Part shown: piece after piece, positions 50,739-62,300 of the stretch | How the letters are laid out: each line of letters begins with the position of its first letter | Numbering within the stretch: position 1 is the first letter of the stretch | Source of the DNA: Azospirillum sp. | GTDB taxonomy: Bacteria; Pseudomonadota; Alphaproteobacteria; Azospirillales; Azospirillaceae | Reading direction: 5' to 3' | DNA length: 64,000 bases | Assembly (NCBI GenBank): GCA_027486405.1 | Contig: JAIXPD010000026.1 | Coordinates: 1 to 64,000 of the forward strand | Program-made: the position numbers and the translations under genes | Notes under the pieces: generated by a model | What the model saw: only the letters and a program-made list of their open reading frames with translations | Databases searched by the model: none | What the model was told of the DNA's origin: nothing

Positions 50739-53700
50739 ATGGACGGCATGGCGGGCGGCGGCCTGTTGGACGAACCGGCGCGCGTTGACCAGAGCTATCG
50801 CCTGGACGACCGTTACACCCGCGCGCACGGACAGGTGTTCCTGACCGGGACCCAGGCGCTGGTCCGCCTGCTGCTGCTGCAACGCGAGCGTGACGCCCGG
50901 GCCGGGCTGAACACCGCCGGATTCGTCAGCGGCTATCGCGGTTCCCCCCTGGGCGGGTTGGACATGGCGCTGTGGCAGGCGCGCCCGCATCTGGACCGCT
51001 GCGCCATCCGCTTCGTCCCCGGCGTGAACGAGGATTTGGGGGCGACCGCCGTGATGGGCAGCCAACAGGTGGAGTCCTCCCCCGACGCCACCGTCGATGG
51101 CGTCTTCGGCTTGTGGTACGGCAAGGGGCCGGGGGTGGACCGGGCGGGCGACGTGCTGAAGCACGCCAACGCCTATGGCAGTTCGCCGCGCGGCGGGGTG
51201 CTGGCGATTGCCGGGGACGATCACGGCTGCGTGTCGTCCAGCATGCCCCATCAAAGCGATCTGGCGATGATCGCCTGGTCGATGCCGGTGCTCAACCCGT
51301 CGGGCGTGCGCGAGTATCTGGATTTCGGCCTGTATGGCTACGCCCTGTCGCGCTTTTCCGGCTGCTGGGTGGGATTCAAGGCGATTTCGGAAAGCGTGGA
51401 GAGCGGGGCCACCGTGCAACTCCCCGCCCTGGATCACGCCTTCGCCCCGGTGGATGTCACCCCGCCGCCGGGCGGCCTGCATTACCGCTGGCCCGATTTG
51501 CCCAGCCTGCGCATCGAAGAACGGCTGGCCGCCAAGATCGCGGCGGTCAAGGCCTTCGCCCGCGTCAACCGCATCGACGGCCCGGTTTTGGGGCGGGGCG
51601 GCTGGCTGCGGATCGTCACCACCGGCAAGGCCCATCTCGACCTGATGGAGGCGCTGCGCCTGCTGGGCATCGGCGCGCGCGAGGCGGCGGAGCTGGGCCT
51701 GTCGGTCCACAAGATCGGCCTGTCCTGGCCGTTGGAACCCGATGGCGCGCTCGACGCCGCGCGCGGGGCCGACGAGATCCTGGTGGTGGAGGAAAAGGCC
51801 CCGGTGGTCGAGGGCCAGTTGAAGGATCTGCTCTACCATCTGCCCGATGGGGAACGCCCGCGCGCCCTGATCGGCAAGACCGACGAACAGGGTGCCCCCC
51901 TGCTGCCCGCCACCGGAGAGCTGCGGCCCTGGATCGTCGCCAAGGCACTGGTGTCCCGCCTGCACCGCCGGTTCCCCGACCGGGGCTTCGCCGACCGGCT
52001 GGCCACGCTGCTGCCGGTGGACGCCGCCCCCCGCCCGTCGGTGGCGCGCACGCCCTATTTCTGCTCCGGCTGCCCGCACAACACATCGACCAAGGTTCCG
52101 GAGGGCAGCACGGCGCTGGCCGGGATCGGCTGCCACTTCATGGCCTCCTGGATGGACCGCGACACCGTGGGGCTGGCCCAGATGGGGGGCGAGGGGGTGA
52201 GCTGGGTCGGGCAATCGCCCTATGTCCGCCGCCCGCATATTTTCCAGAATCTGGGCGAGGGCACCTATTTCCACTCCGGCCTGCTGGCGATCCGGCAGGC
52301 CATCGCCGCCCAAATCAACATCACCTACAAGATCCTGTTCAACGACGCCGTCGCCATGACCGGCGGTCAGCCGGTGGACGGGCCGATTTCGGTGGACGCC
52401 ATCACCCGGCAACTGGCGGCCGAGGGCATCACCCGCATCGCCCTGGTCAGCGACGCGCCGGAGCAATTCGGGCCGCGCTCCGGCCTTGCCCCCTTCACCA
52501 CCATCCACCACCGCGAGGAGATGGACGCGGTCCAGCGCGAGTTGCGGGAGATCCCCGGCGTCACCGCCCTGATCTACGAACAGACCTGCGCGGCGGAAAA
52601 GCGTCGCCGCCGCAAGCGCGGCACGCTGGCGGATCCCGCCCGCCGGGTCGTCATCAACGACGCGGTGTGCGAGGGCTGCGGCGATTGCGGGCAGAAATCG
52701 AACTGCCTGTCGGTGCTGCCCAAACCCACTGCGTTCGGCGTGAAGCGCCAGATCGACCAATCCAGTTGCAACAAGGATTTTTCCTGCGTCGAGGGTTTTT
52801 GCCCCAGCTTCGTGTCGGTGATGGGCGGGCGGCTGCGCAAACCCGACCCGGCTGTGGTCGCCGCCCGCTACGCCGACGCGCTGGCCGCCCTGCCGCCACC
52901 GGTGCGGACGGCCAGCGACGACCCGGCGGACATCCTGATCGCGGGCGTCGGCGGGACCGGCGTCGTCACCATCGGCGCGCTGCTCGCCATGGCCGCGCAT
53001 CTGGAGGGCAAGGCGGCGTCGGTGCTGGATTTCATGGGCTTCGCGCAAAAGGGCGGGGCCGTCTACAGCTATCTTCGGGTCGCGCGCGACGCCGACCGGC
53101 TGAATCAGGCCCGCATCGACCCCGGCCAGGCCCAATTGGTGCTGGCCTGCGACACGGTGGTCGCCGCCGCCCCCGACGCGCTGCGCACCATCCGGCTGGG
53201 GCGGACGCGGGTGATCGCCAACGCCTATGTCGCGCCGACCGGGGCCTTCACCCGCGACGCAACCCGGTTGCCCGACGCCGGTGCCTTGCTTGGCGGTCTG
53301 CGCCGCGCCGCCGGGCCGGAACGGGTGGAGGTGGTGGACGCCAACCGCCGCGTCACCGCCCTGTTCGGCGACAGCATCCTCGCCAACGTCTTCCTGATGG
53401 GCTACGCCTTTCAAAAGGGCTTGCTGCCGATGGGGTTGGAGGCGTTGACCCGCGCCATCGCGTTGAACGGAACCGGGGTGGCCGCCAACGAACGCGCCTT
53501 CGCCTTTGGCCGCCTTGCCGCCCACCGACCCGAGGCGCTCGCCGATCTGGGCGCGGAGGAGGAGGCCCCCACCGAAGCGTTGCCGGACCTGATCGAACGC
53601 CGCGCCGCCTTCCTCACCGCCTATCAGGATCGCGCCTACGCCGACCGTTACCGCGCCCTGGTCGAGCGGGTGCGGCGGGCCGAACAGCGCGTGGCCCCCG

Positions 53701-54242
53701 GCTCCACCGCGCTGGCCGACGCGGTGGCGCGCAGCGCCTTCAAACTGATGAGCGTCAAGGACGAGTATGAGGTCGCCCGCCTGCACAGCGACCCGGCCTT
53801 CCTCAAAAGCCTCGACGACCGCTTCGAGGGGGATTGGACGCCGGTCTTCCACCTCGCCCCGCCACTGCTGGCGACCAACCGCAACGCGGCGGGCGAGCCG
53901 CGCAAGATCGCCTTCGGGCGCTGGATCCTGCCGCTGTTCCGGGGCTTGGCCGGGTTGAAGCGGCTGCGCGGAACCCCGTTCGACCCCTTCGGCCACACCC
54001 AGGAACGCCGGATGGAACGCGCCCTGATCACCCGCTACGAGGCCACGGTGGCCGACATCCTCGATCATTTGACGGCGGACCGGCTGGCGACCGCCGTGGA
54101 GCTGGCGGCCCTGCCCTTGGAAATCCGGGGATTCGGTCACGTCAAGGAACGGGCGCTGGCGGCGGTCGAACCGCGTTGGCGCGCCTTGACCGACCAACTG
54201 CACGCCCCGGCGTCGAGCAAACCGGTCGCGCGAGTCGGGTGA
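50739..54242 (+). CDS. Indolepyruvate ferredoxin oxidoreductase, fused alpha-gamma type
   Basis: A 1167-residue fused 2-oxoacid:ferredoxin oxidoreductase that decarboxylates aryl pyruvates such as indolepyruvate to acyl-CoA and reduced ferredoxin. The order is an N-terminal pyrimidine-type TPP domain (GYRGSPLGGLD near 70), a TPP-binding core with CSGCPHNTS (near 441) and GIGCHFMASWMD, a cysteine-rich 4Fe-4S stretch VCEGCGDCGQKSNC (near 645) with more cysteines around QSSCNKDFSC, and a C-terminal gamma domain starting GVGGTGVVTIGALLAMAA (near 735). GAGGACG lies nine bases before the ATG. Aromatic amino-acid breakdown is the usual role. The gene is bracketed by two GH1 paralogues. Confidence 0.95.
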   Translation: MDGMAGGGLLDEPARVDQSYRLDDRYTRAHGQVFLTGTQALVRLLLLQRERDARAGLNTAGFVSGYRGSPLGGLDMALWQARPHLDRCAIRFVPGVNEDLGATAVMGSQQVESSPDATVDGVFGLWYGKGPGVDRAGDVLKHANAYGSSPRGGVLAIAGDDHGCVSSSMPHQSDLAMIAWSMPVLNPSGVREYLDFGLYGYALSRFSGCWVGFKAISESVESGATVQLPALDHAFAPVDVTPPPGGLHYRWPDLPSLRIEERLAAKIAAVKAFARVNRIDGPVLGRGGWLRIVTTGKAHLDLMEALRLLGIGAREAAELGLSVHKIGLSWPLEPDGALDAARGADEILVVEEKAPVVEGQLKDLLYHLPDGERPRALIGKTDEQGAPLLPATGELRPWIVAKALVSRLHRRFPDRGFADRLATLLPVDAAPRPSVARTPYFCSGCPHNTSTKVPEGSTALAGIGCHFMASWMDRDTVGLAQMGGEGVSWVGQSPYVRRPHIFQNLGEGTYFHSGLLAIRQAIAAQINITYKILFNDAVAMTGGQPVDGPISVDAITRQLAAEGITRIALVSDAPEQFGPRSGLAPFTTIHHREEMDAVQRELREIPGVTALIYEQTCAAEKRRRRKRGTLADPARRVVINDAVCEGCGDCGQKSNCLSVLPKPTAFGVKRQIDQSSCNKDFSCVEGFCPSFVSVMGGRLRKPDPAVVAARYADALAALPPPVRTASDDPADILIAGVGGTGVVTIGALLAMAAHLEGKAASVLDFMGFAQKGGAVYSYLRVARDADRLNQARIDPGQAQLVLACDTVVAAAPDALRTIRLGRTRVIANAYVAPTGAFTRDATRLPDAGALLGGLRRAAGPERVEVVDANRRVTALFGDSILANVFLMGYAFQKGLLPMGLEALTRAIALNGTGVAANERAFAFGRLAAHRPEALADLGAEEEAPTEALPDLIERRAAFLTAYQDRAYADRYRALVERVRRAEQRVAPGSTALADAVARSAFKLMSVKDEYEVARLHSDPAFLKSLDDRFEGDWTPVFHLAPPLLATNRNAAGEPRKIAFGRWILPLFRGLAGLKRLRGTPFDPFGHTQERRMERALITRYEATVADILDHLTADRLATAVELAALPLEIRGFGHVKERALAAVEPRWRALTDQLHAPASSKPVARVG

Positions 54243-54638
54243 TCCGCTGGAGATCCAGCAGCATGGCGCGAGTCGGCGGCCCTCCCGATTCGCGCCCCCA
54301 ACCCCGCAGACACCCCCGCAACGCCCCCCGCAACGCCCTGGCCACCCGCCGGGGCGTTCGCTGTTTTCGGCACCGCCGGAGCGGGCCGCTTTCCGCCATT
54401 CCGCACACCAACCGGGCCGCGACGCATCGGCGCAGACGCACCGGGGCGTGTCGCGCCGCTTTCCTCCCGCCCGCTGCGGTGGCAAAAGCGTCGGAGAATT
54501 TTTCTCACCACGCGCAGGGGGCTGGTGATGATCCGGAGTTCTTCTTAGGATGCGGTCGTGTATAGTCCATGCCGTTCGGCTTAGTCCCGTTCTCTCAAAC
54601 GCCCTCCTGACCCACCGGGAACCGCAACGAGTGTCGTG
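54243..54638. other. 396-bp intergenic region with repeats, no gene seen
   Basis: The stretch holds a short hairpin (GCTGGA-GA-TCCAGC, 54246-54259) just after the oxidoreductase stop, a copy of CGCGAGTCGG repeated about 40 bp apart around that stop, and a perfect 12-bp tandem duplication CCCCCGCAACGC (54313-54336). The last 100 bp are more AT-rich and probably hold the promoter for the DUF1493 gene. No open frame there looks like a real protein. Confidence 0.55.
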
Positions 54639-54974
54639 ATGAGCAAATCGATTGAGGGCATTTCCAACTGGATGCACATGTTCCGTTGGATCGTGAAGCT
54701 CATCCGCGACGAGTATGGCGTTGATGAAGCGTTGCTGACCCGGAACGCCACGCTGGAAACCGACATCGGCCTGACCATCGACAAGGTCGAACAGGTGCTG
54801 GAGTTCATTTCCGACAGCTTCGACATCCGTTTCCCCGAGGGGACGCTGGACGAGCTGGTGCGGTTGGAGGAGCTGTGCCTGCTGGCAAGCTGGATCAAGG
54901 GCTATTACAAGCGCCCGGATTTCATCTCCGACGATTTCGAGGCGCGCTGCCGCGCCATCAACACCATCGCCTGA
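54639..54974 (+). CDS. DUF1493-type acyl-carrier-like small protein without the phosphopantetheine serine
   Basis: A 111-residue protein resembling the DUF1493 group, which adopts an acyl-carrier-like helical fold. The helix 1 to loop to helix 2 pattern is seen in RWIVKLIRDEYGVDEALLTR, LETDIGLTIDKVEQVLEFI and the following DSFDIRFPEGTLDEL. Where acyl carrier proteins have D-S-L, this protein has L-T-I, so no 4'-phosphopantetheine attachment serine is visible. The ATG at 54639 follows an in-frame GTG. It lies 43 bp before the second GH1 gene and may be co-transcribed with it. Confidence 0.7.
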   Translation: MSKSIEGISNWMHMFRWIVKLIRDEYGVDEALLTRNATLETDIGLTIDKVEQVLEFISDSFDIRFPEGTLDELVRLEELCLLASWIKGYYKRPDFISDDFEARCRAINTIA

Positions 54975-55017
54975 CCGCCTTTCACCCCAGCGACCCACCC
55001 AACCAGCGGGAGGACGC

Positions 55018-56361
55018 ATGACCACCCACCCCTATCCGCCCGGTTTCGTCTGGGGCGTGTCCACCTCCGCCTATCAGATCGAGGGAGCCGCCGCCGAGGA
55101 CGGGCGCGGCCCCAGCGTCTGGGACACCCGTTGCCGCACGCAAGGCGGGGTGGTGAACGGGGACACCGGCGACGTCGCCTGCGACCATTACCACCGCTGG
55201 GAGGAGGACGTCGCCCTGATGACAGGGCTGGGGGTGGACGCCTACCGCTTCTCCGTCGCCTGGCCGCGCGTGCTGCCGCGCGGGCGCGGCGCGGTGAACC
55301 AGGCCGGGTTGGATTTCTACGACCGGCTGATCGACCGGCTGCTGGACGCAGGCATCGAACCCTGGCTGTGCCTGTATCACTGGGATTTGCCGCAGGCGCT
55401 GCACGATCTGGGCGGCTGGTCCAGCCGTGATTGCGCCGGATGGTTCGCCGATTACACCGCCCTGTGCGCCAAACGGTACGGCGACCGGGTGAAACGCTGG
55501 ATCACCTTCAACGAGTTTTCCGTCTTCACCCTGTTCGGTTACGCGATTCCCTGGGCCGCCCCCGGCATTGTCGACCGCACCCAGCATCTGCGCGCCATCC
55601 ACCACGTCAACCTCGCCCATGGCGACGGGGTGGCGGTGTTGCGCGCGCTGGTTCCCGGTGCGTCCATCGGCGCGATCCACAACCGGCAGATCGTCATCCC
55701 GGAAACCGACACGGCGGACAACCGGGCGGCGGCAGCGCTGCTGGACGAGCATTGGAACCTTGTGTTCTGCGACCCGCAGATCCTCGGCCATTACCCGCCG
55801 CAAACCGCCGAGCACATCGCCCCCCATGTCCAGGCGGGCGACATGGCGCGCATCGCCCAACCGACCGACTGGTTCGGCCTGAACCATTACGGCCCCATCT
55901 TCGCCAAGGCCGATCCGTCGCGGGTCTGGGGCTATGGCTGGGGCGACGCGCCGCCCGATTCCCCCACCCACGGCGTGGGCTGGGCCATCTTCCCCGACGC
56001 CTTCCGGGACGAACTGTTGACCATCCACCGCCGCTACCGGCTGCCCATCGTGGTGACGGAAAACGGCTGCGGCGGCAGCGACACGGTGGAAGCGGACGGC
56101 AGCGTCAACGACCCGCACCGCATCCGCTATCTGACCATCTACAACGAGGCGCTGCGGGCGGCGATGGCGCAGGGGGCCGACGTGCGCGGCTATTTCCTGT
56201 GGTCGCTGTTGGACAATTTCGAATGGGGCAGCGGGTACGGCCAGCGCTTTGGCCTGATCCACGTCGATTTCACCACGCTGAAGCGCACGCCCAAAGCCTC
56301 GGCCCGCTGGTACGCCGACCTGATCGCCCAGGCCCGCGCGCCCCGCCTCATCGCCACATAA
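55018..56361 (+). CDS. GH1 family beta-glucosidase (second copy)
   Basis: A 447-residue GH1 beta-glucosidase, clearly a paralogue of the protein at 49219 with long matching blocks. The N-terminal PPGFVWGVSTSAYQIEGA, the acid/base region ITFNEFSVF (near 165) and the nucleophile VVTENGCG (near 347) are intact, as is SLLDNFEWGSGYGQRFG. GGGAGG precedes the ATG. It ends 3 bp from the convergent TPS-caspase gene. Confidence 0.94.
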   Translation: MTTHPYPPGFVWGVSTSAYQIEGAAAEDGRGPSVWDTRCRTQGGVVNGDTGDVACDHYHRWEEDVALMTGLGVDAYRFSVAWPRVLPRGRGAVNQAGLDFYDRLIDRLLDAGIEPWLCLYHWDLPQALHDLGGWSSRDCAGWFADYTALCAKRYGDRVKRWITFNEFSVFTLFGYAIPWAAPGIVDRTQHLRAIHHVNLAHGDGVAVLRALVPGASIGAIHNRQIVIPETDTADNRAAAALLDEHWNLVFCDPQILGHYPPQTAEHIAPHVQAGDMARIAQPTDWFGLNHYGPIFAKADPSRVWGYGWGDAPPDSPTHGVGWAIFPDAFRDELLTIHRRYRLPIVVTENGCGGSDTVEADGSVNDPHRIRYLTIYNEALRAAMAQGADVRGYFLWSLLDNFEWGSGYGQRFGLIHVDFTTLKRTPKASARWYADLIAQARAPRLIAT

Positions 56362-56364
56362 CCG

Positions 56365-59300
56365 TCAGTTGGTCGCCGTGGCCTTGGGCGACAGCACGTA
56401 ATCGCCGCCTTCGTCGTAACCTGCGGCCTTGATGACGCCGTATTGCGGGGTTTGCGGCACATCGCGGGTCACATCCTCGCGCACCTGCTCGTACAGCTCG
56501 AAGCCGCCGCTTTCGCGCGGCAGAGCGCGGATGCGAGCCATCAGCGCGGTGGCGAAGGGCGAATTCGTCTCACCATCGGCCACCGGCTCGTCCCCGCCCG
56601 ACGACAGCGCCATCACCGAGCGGCGTTGCCGCAACTCCTCGCCCGTCTTGGCCCGGCTGGCGGCGTCAAGCTTCTGCTCCTTGGTGAAGGCCCCGGAATA
56701 GCAACTGTCCGACACCAGCAACACCTGTTTGGCGGGCATCCGGTTCAGGAAGCGGGCGATGTCGTTGTTGGACACCCAATTGCGGGCGCTGGTGGTTTCC
56801 GCGTCGGCGGGCAGCCAATAGCCGGTTCCGGTTTCGGCCAGCTCATAGCCATGACCGGCGTAATAGACCATCACCTGATCCTGCTCCGTCACTTCGCGCC
56901 CCAGCTTGCGCAGGGCATCGGCGATCTGCGCCTTGGTCGGGTTGCGCAGCACACGGGTTTCGTAGCCCAACCGCTCGTTCAGCGCCAGGCCCACCTCTGC
57001 CACGTCCGCCGCCGGAGTCCCCAGCGCCGGAATTTCCGGGTTGCGGTAGGTGTCGACCGCGATCATCAGCGCCAGCTTGCGCCCCTCCGTCACCGTCGGT
57101 GGCGCGGCGGCGGCGGTGGCCGGGGCTTGCACGGCGATGCGGCGCTCCTTCGTCGCCCCGGTGTCGTCGGTGACGGTCAGGATGGCTTCGGTCTGGCCGG
57201 GGGCGATGACCAGATTGGCACCGAAGCGCCCCTGCTCGTCCACAAACACCCATTGGCCGTTGACGCGCGCCTCGGCCACCCGTTCGTTGCTGTCGATCAG
57301 GCCGCGCACGAGCGCGCGGGTGCGGCGCGCGCCCGCGTTGGCGAACTCCACGATGTTGGGCGGCGGGGTCCCGTCGTTGGCGCGGGACGGAAACAGATCG
57401 GCCGCGCCGGGATCCGCCGCCAGTTGGCGCAGCGCCCCAGCCAGCGACCGGGTCCGCTGCTCCCGCCGCACCCGCTGGTACATGGCCAGATAGGTTTTGG
57501 TCGTCGCCGGATCATAGCCCGCCTGCTTCAGCACGGATTTGACCTCGGCGTAGGCCGCCCGCCCGCTGGTCGCGGTGGTTTGCAGCAAGCCCCCCACCTG
57601 CTTGGCCACCGGATCGGGGCTGTTGACCAGCCCGGTGACGATGGCGGCCACCGGAACGCTTTGGAAGACGGCCTTTTGTTCGGTGATGGTCATGCCGCTG
57701 CTGGCGACCGTCGCCACCGCCTGGGTGATCGCGCCGGTGGTGGCCGCCTGCGTCACGGTGCTGGCCGCCGCCTGCACCACCGGCGACGTCAGAACCTGCG
57801 GGCTGGGCTGCGACAGGGTCGCCCCGGTGGTGTAGGCCACCGTCGCGGTCGCCGAGAACGTCACCGTCTCACCGCTGGCCAAGGCCACGACCGCCGGCGT
57901 GGGGGTGGCGGGCGGCGACACCGGCGGCGTCGTTCCCGAGGAACCGGTGTTTGCGGCGGTTTGCGCGCTCGCCGCCTGGGGCGTGGTGTCCGACGTCGAT
58001 TGCCCGCCGCTGCCGGTTGCGGACGATGATGAGGGCGACGCGTTGGCGGTTCCGATTCCATTGGCCACCGCCGCCCCATCCCGCGTCACCGCTGGCGGAG
58101 ACACCGGGGACGCGGTAGGCGTTTCAAGGGCGGTCAGGAACGTCCTTGGCTCGGCGCTGCGCGTCACCACCGGGTTGCTTCCCACGACCGGGGGGGGCGG
58201 CGGAGGCGGTGCGAGCACCGGTGGTGGTGGCGGAGCGGGCGGAACCCGCGACACCGTCTGCAACACCGAATCGACCGTTTGGCCGGATGTCTGCACCACG
58301 CTGGGGGGCAGCACCGGGGGTGACACCGGGGGCAACACCGGACCAACGACCGGGGGCAAAACGGGTGGAGTCACCGGAGGAAGAACCGGCGGCAAAACAG
58401 GGGGAATCACCGGCGGCGACACCGGGGGTGTCTCAGGCGGCGTGACCGGCGGTGAAACAGGCGGAACCACCGGCGGGGACACCGGGGGCGGCTCAGGCGG
58501 CGTGATCGGCGGTGAAACCGGTGGAACCACCGGCGGGGACACCGGGGGCGGCTCAGGCGGCGTGACCGGCGGTGAAACGGGGGGAATCACCGGCGGCGAC
58601 ACCGGGGGCGTCTCAGGTGGCACAACCGGTGGCGAAACCGGCGGAACCACCGGTGGCGATACCGGAGGGGGCGGCGGAGAAACCGGCGTTTCCGGGGGCG
58701 GTTCCGGCGGCGGAGGAGGAGGAGGTGGAGGAGGAGGTGGCGAAACCGGCGTGCTTGGCTCCGCGCCCGCCACGATGAACGCGTTGCCGGACGTGGTGAC
58801 AGAGGCGGGTGGCAGGCTGGTGAAGGTGTTCGCGTAGATGGTGGATCCCGACAAACCACCCAATTGCATGGCGGCCTTATCCGCCGCGTAAATCAGCCAC
58901 CGACCACCAACCGTCAGGCTCGACGCCGTGCCGTTGTTGACAAAATTCTCACTGGCGACCAGGGACAGGTCATGCGCACCCGTCACCGTCACCGACCCGG
59001 TGGAGCCGATCGTCATGGTGCCGATCGTGCGGATGGACGCGTCCCCGGCGGCCGACACCGCGCCGGTGATGGCCAGTCCGCCCGCGCTGTCCGTCAGCTT
59101 GAGATCGGCCCCACTGACCACGGTGCCCAGCGCGCCGATGGTGTTGCTGACGCCCGCGACGCCCAGATTGATGCCGCCAGCGGCGGCGCTGGCGTTCAGG
59201 GTGCCAACGTTCAGCAATCTTTGATTGCCTTGGATCGATCCGGTGCTAGAGGTCAAGCCCAGCGTCGTGCCGTTGACCTCCAGCCCATCGGTTCCGTTGG

Positions 59301-62300
59301 CGCTTCCAATGGTCAAGGTTCCGTTGTTGCGGTAGGTCAGGGTTCCCACCCGACCGGCCAACTGCCCGACCGCGTTGGTGCTGCTGGTCAAAGTGAAGGT
59401 CGCGCTGCTGCCCAACAGCTCCAGACTTCCGGCGGTGAGGATGCCGGTTTGGCTGACCGTGCCGCTGTCCGCCCGCAGCGACAACAGCGCACCGGGTGTG
59501 GACACGCCCGAACGCGATCCGGACGAACCGATGGAATAGCTCTGGGTGTTGCGGAAAATCAGGTCCGCGACCGAGGCGGTCAGCACGTCGATCGTGTTGG
59601 CGGCGCTCAGGGAATAATGGGCGGAGGTTCCACCCAGATCCAACGCATGGGCCGTGATTTCGCTGGTCTGCTCAACGGTGCCGGAATCCGCCGCCAACAG
59701 CGCGTTGCCACTGTGCGCGTTGATGCCGGTGGTTGTACCCGCCGTTCCAATCACAAAGCCGTCGATGCTGCGCAGGTTCACACCGGCGACGTCGGCGGCC
59801 AGCATGTCGATGCTGTTGCTGCCGCTCAACGTGAATTGCGCCGAACTTCCCTTCAATTCCAGAGACGCGGCGGTGATCGGCTGAGTCTGCGTGACGCTGC
59901 CGGTGTCCGCCGCCAGCGAGGTCAGGCCGCTGGTGGTCACGCCGGTGGTTGCCCCCACCGTCCCAACGCTGAACCCCTGCGTGTTGTGAAAGGCAACGGT
60001 TCCGGTGTTGGCGGCCAATGTGGAAACGGTGTTGCTGCCGGTCAGGGTGTGGGTCGCACCCGACCCGAGAAGCTCCAGCGAATCCGCCGTGATGCCAGCG
60101 CTCTGCGTCACCGTGCCAGAGGTGTTGAGGGTCAAACGGTTCGATCCGACCGACAAGGCCCCGTTGATGGCAATGCCGCCGCTGCCGCTGGCCGAGTTCC
60201 GCAGCGTCAGCGGGCTGCCCAGGGTCAGGCTGCCGCCCAGCGTGATCGCGCCGTAATCGGCCGCATCGCCGATCACGATTTCGGAAAAACCGGGTTCGAT
60301 GATCGACAGGGAGGCGGTGGACAAGGACAGCGCCCCGGCCCCGCCCGCCAAACCGATGGAGGTGGAGGAGGTTTCCGGCCGCAGGGTCAGGATGCCGCTG
60401 CTCTTCAATTCCGGTGTGCCGGATTGGTCCAGATTCATGGTGTCGGCGGTCAGGGTGATGTTCGATGAACTGCCACCCGTCTGGCTGCCGGTGCCGATCT
60501 TCACCGCGCCGTACAACGCAATGCCGAGGGGATCGTCGCCGGTTCCCGGCCGACCGGTCAGGCTGATCGGTCCGCTCACGGCTTCGATGGTGGGGCCGGT
60601 GCCGAAGCTGACGATCGAAAGGCCCGCCACGCTGCTGGCCACGGACCGCCCGGCCTTGCCGGACAGGGCGATGCCGCCCCCCGACCCGGTCGCCTTGATG
60701 GCAACGTTCTTCCCGATCCCCACCCCGAAGGTGTTGTTGGCGTTTGCCCCGCTGGCGTCCCCGTCGATCTGGATCGCCGTGGCGCTGGTCGAGGCCGAAC
60801 GGATCGTCATCGCGCCGGTGTCGGCGTTGATGTTGACGCCCGACACCGTGCCCGTGGTGGCGGTGGCCGTGCCCTTGATGCGGATGGTCCCGGTCCCGGC
60901 GTCCATCGCCAACCCGCCGAGGAGATACACGCCATGCCCGCCGTCGGCGTCCTTGCCCTCGCCGGTGATGATGATGTTGCCGCCACCCGACGACACCGAC
61001 CCGCCCGACAGTTTCACGCCATAGGCGCGGGTGCTGCTGCCCTTGGCCGCCGTCCCGGACGGGTTGGTCCCGCCGCCCATGATGATGGAGCCGCCATGGC
61101 TGTCGATCACCGCCGAACTGGTTTCGATGGCCCCGCCGCCGGTCCCGTCGCGGTCGGCGTTGAGCGTGATCGTTTCGCCATAGCTGCTGAGGCCGGAGCC
61201 GAGGATGCCGATGTCGCCACCCGCTTGCAGGGTGATGGACCCGGCGTTCGATCCCGATCCGGTTCCCAGCGTCGAGGACACGGTGATGGTGCCGCCCGTG
61301 GTCATCACCAGAGGATCCATGAACGACGCGCTGCCAACCGCGATGTTGCCCGTCCCGTCCGGCCTGCCGATGGTGATCGACGAAAAGCCGTTCTGAAAGG
61401 CCCCCAGCGCCGTGCTGCTCAGGGTCAAATCGGTGGACCCGGTCCCGACATTGATCGGGGTGGACAGGGTGGCGGGGCGGATGACCAAGGCCCCGGTGCT
61501 TTGCACCGTGCCGATGCTGTTCGATGTCTCCAGGCTGTCGAGCGTGAAGGTGATGGGGCCGGTGGCCGAAGCCCCACCGATGGTGTTGTTGGCGTTTCCA
61601 GCGGTCATCGCCGCCGGATTGACCGTGTCGGAGGTGGACGCGTTGATGGCGATGGAGGCGCTGCCGTAGGACGAGACCTTGGCCTCTCCCTCCAACCGCA
61701 GCCCTTCGTTCAGCGACCCGGCGCTGCCGCCGACCGCGTTCAACGTGATCGACCCGGTGGTCGACCGCACCTCCGCCTGACCGTTGATGTGGACGCCGTG
61801 ATTGGCCCCGCCGGAACTGCCCAACCCGGTCCCGCCGGTGCCGTTGATCGTCAACGCCCCGGAATTGGCGCGCAGGATGGCACCGCCCAACAGATGCACG
61901 CCGTTGTTCGTGCCGCTGCTCGACCCGGTGGTCACGCCCGTGCCGCCGGTCCCGGTGACGGTGACGGTGCCGGAATCCGCCGTGATCAAGGCCCCGTTGT
62001 TCACCCGGACGCCGGTGTTGAAACCGCTGCCGGACGTTCCGCCCTGCCCGACGATGGTGATGGTGCCCGTCGTCGTGGTGATCGACCCGCCATCGATGCT
62101 GACACCATGGTTGTTGCCGTTGGTGTAGCCGCCGCCCTGGCCACGGATCGAAATGTTGCCGGTTCCGGTGGACAGGGTGGCGCTGGTCATCAGCACGCCG
62201 ACCTTGCTGGAGCTGTTGTCCCCCCTGGCCGCCGTGGTCGCCGGGTTGGCTCCGCCACCGATGGTCAGATCGCCGTTGTTGGTTGTGACCGACACCGTGG

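Noticed and set aside
50709-55025. A 1438-residue minus-strand open frame
   Set aside because: It is antisense to the indolepyruvate oxidoreductase and DUF1493 genes, with low-complexity composition. The plus-strand products are clearly conserved.
58381-58680. 60-bp repeats as a CRISPR-like array
   Set aside because: The copies are contiguous without unique spacers and stay in frame with the exoprotein, so they are protein-coding repeats.
57899-58837. A Gly/Thr-rich repeat protein on the plus strand
   Set aside because: It is the complement of the proline-rich stalk repeats; GGTTGGDTGG is what PPVSPP gives in reverse.
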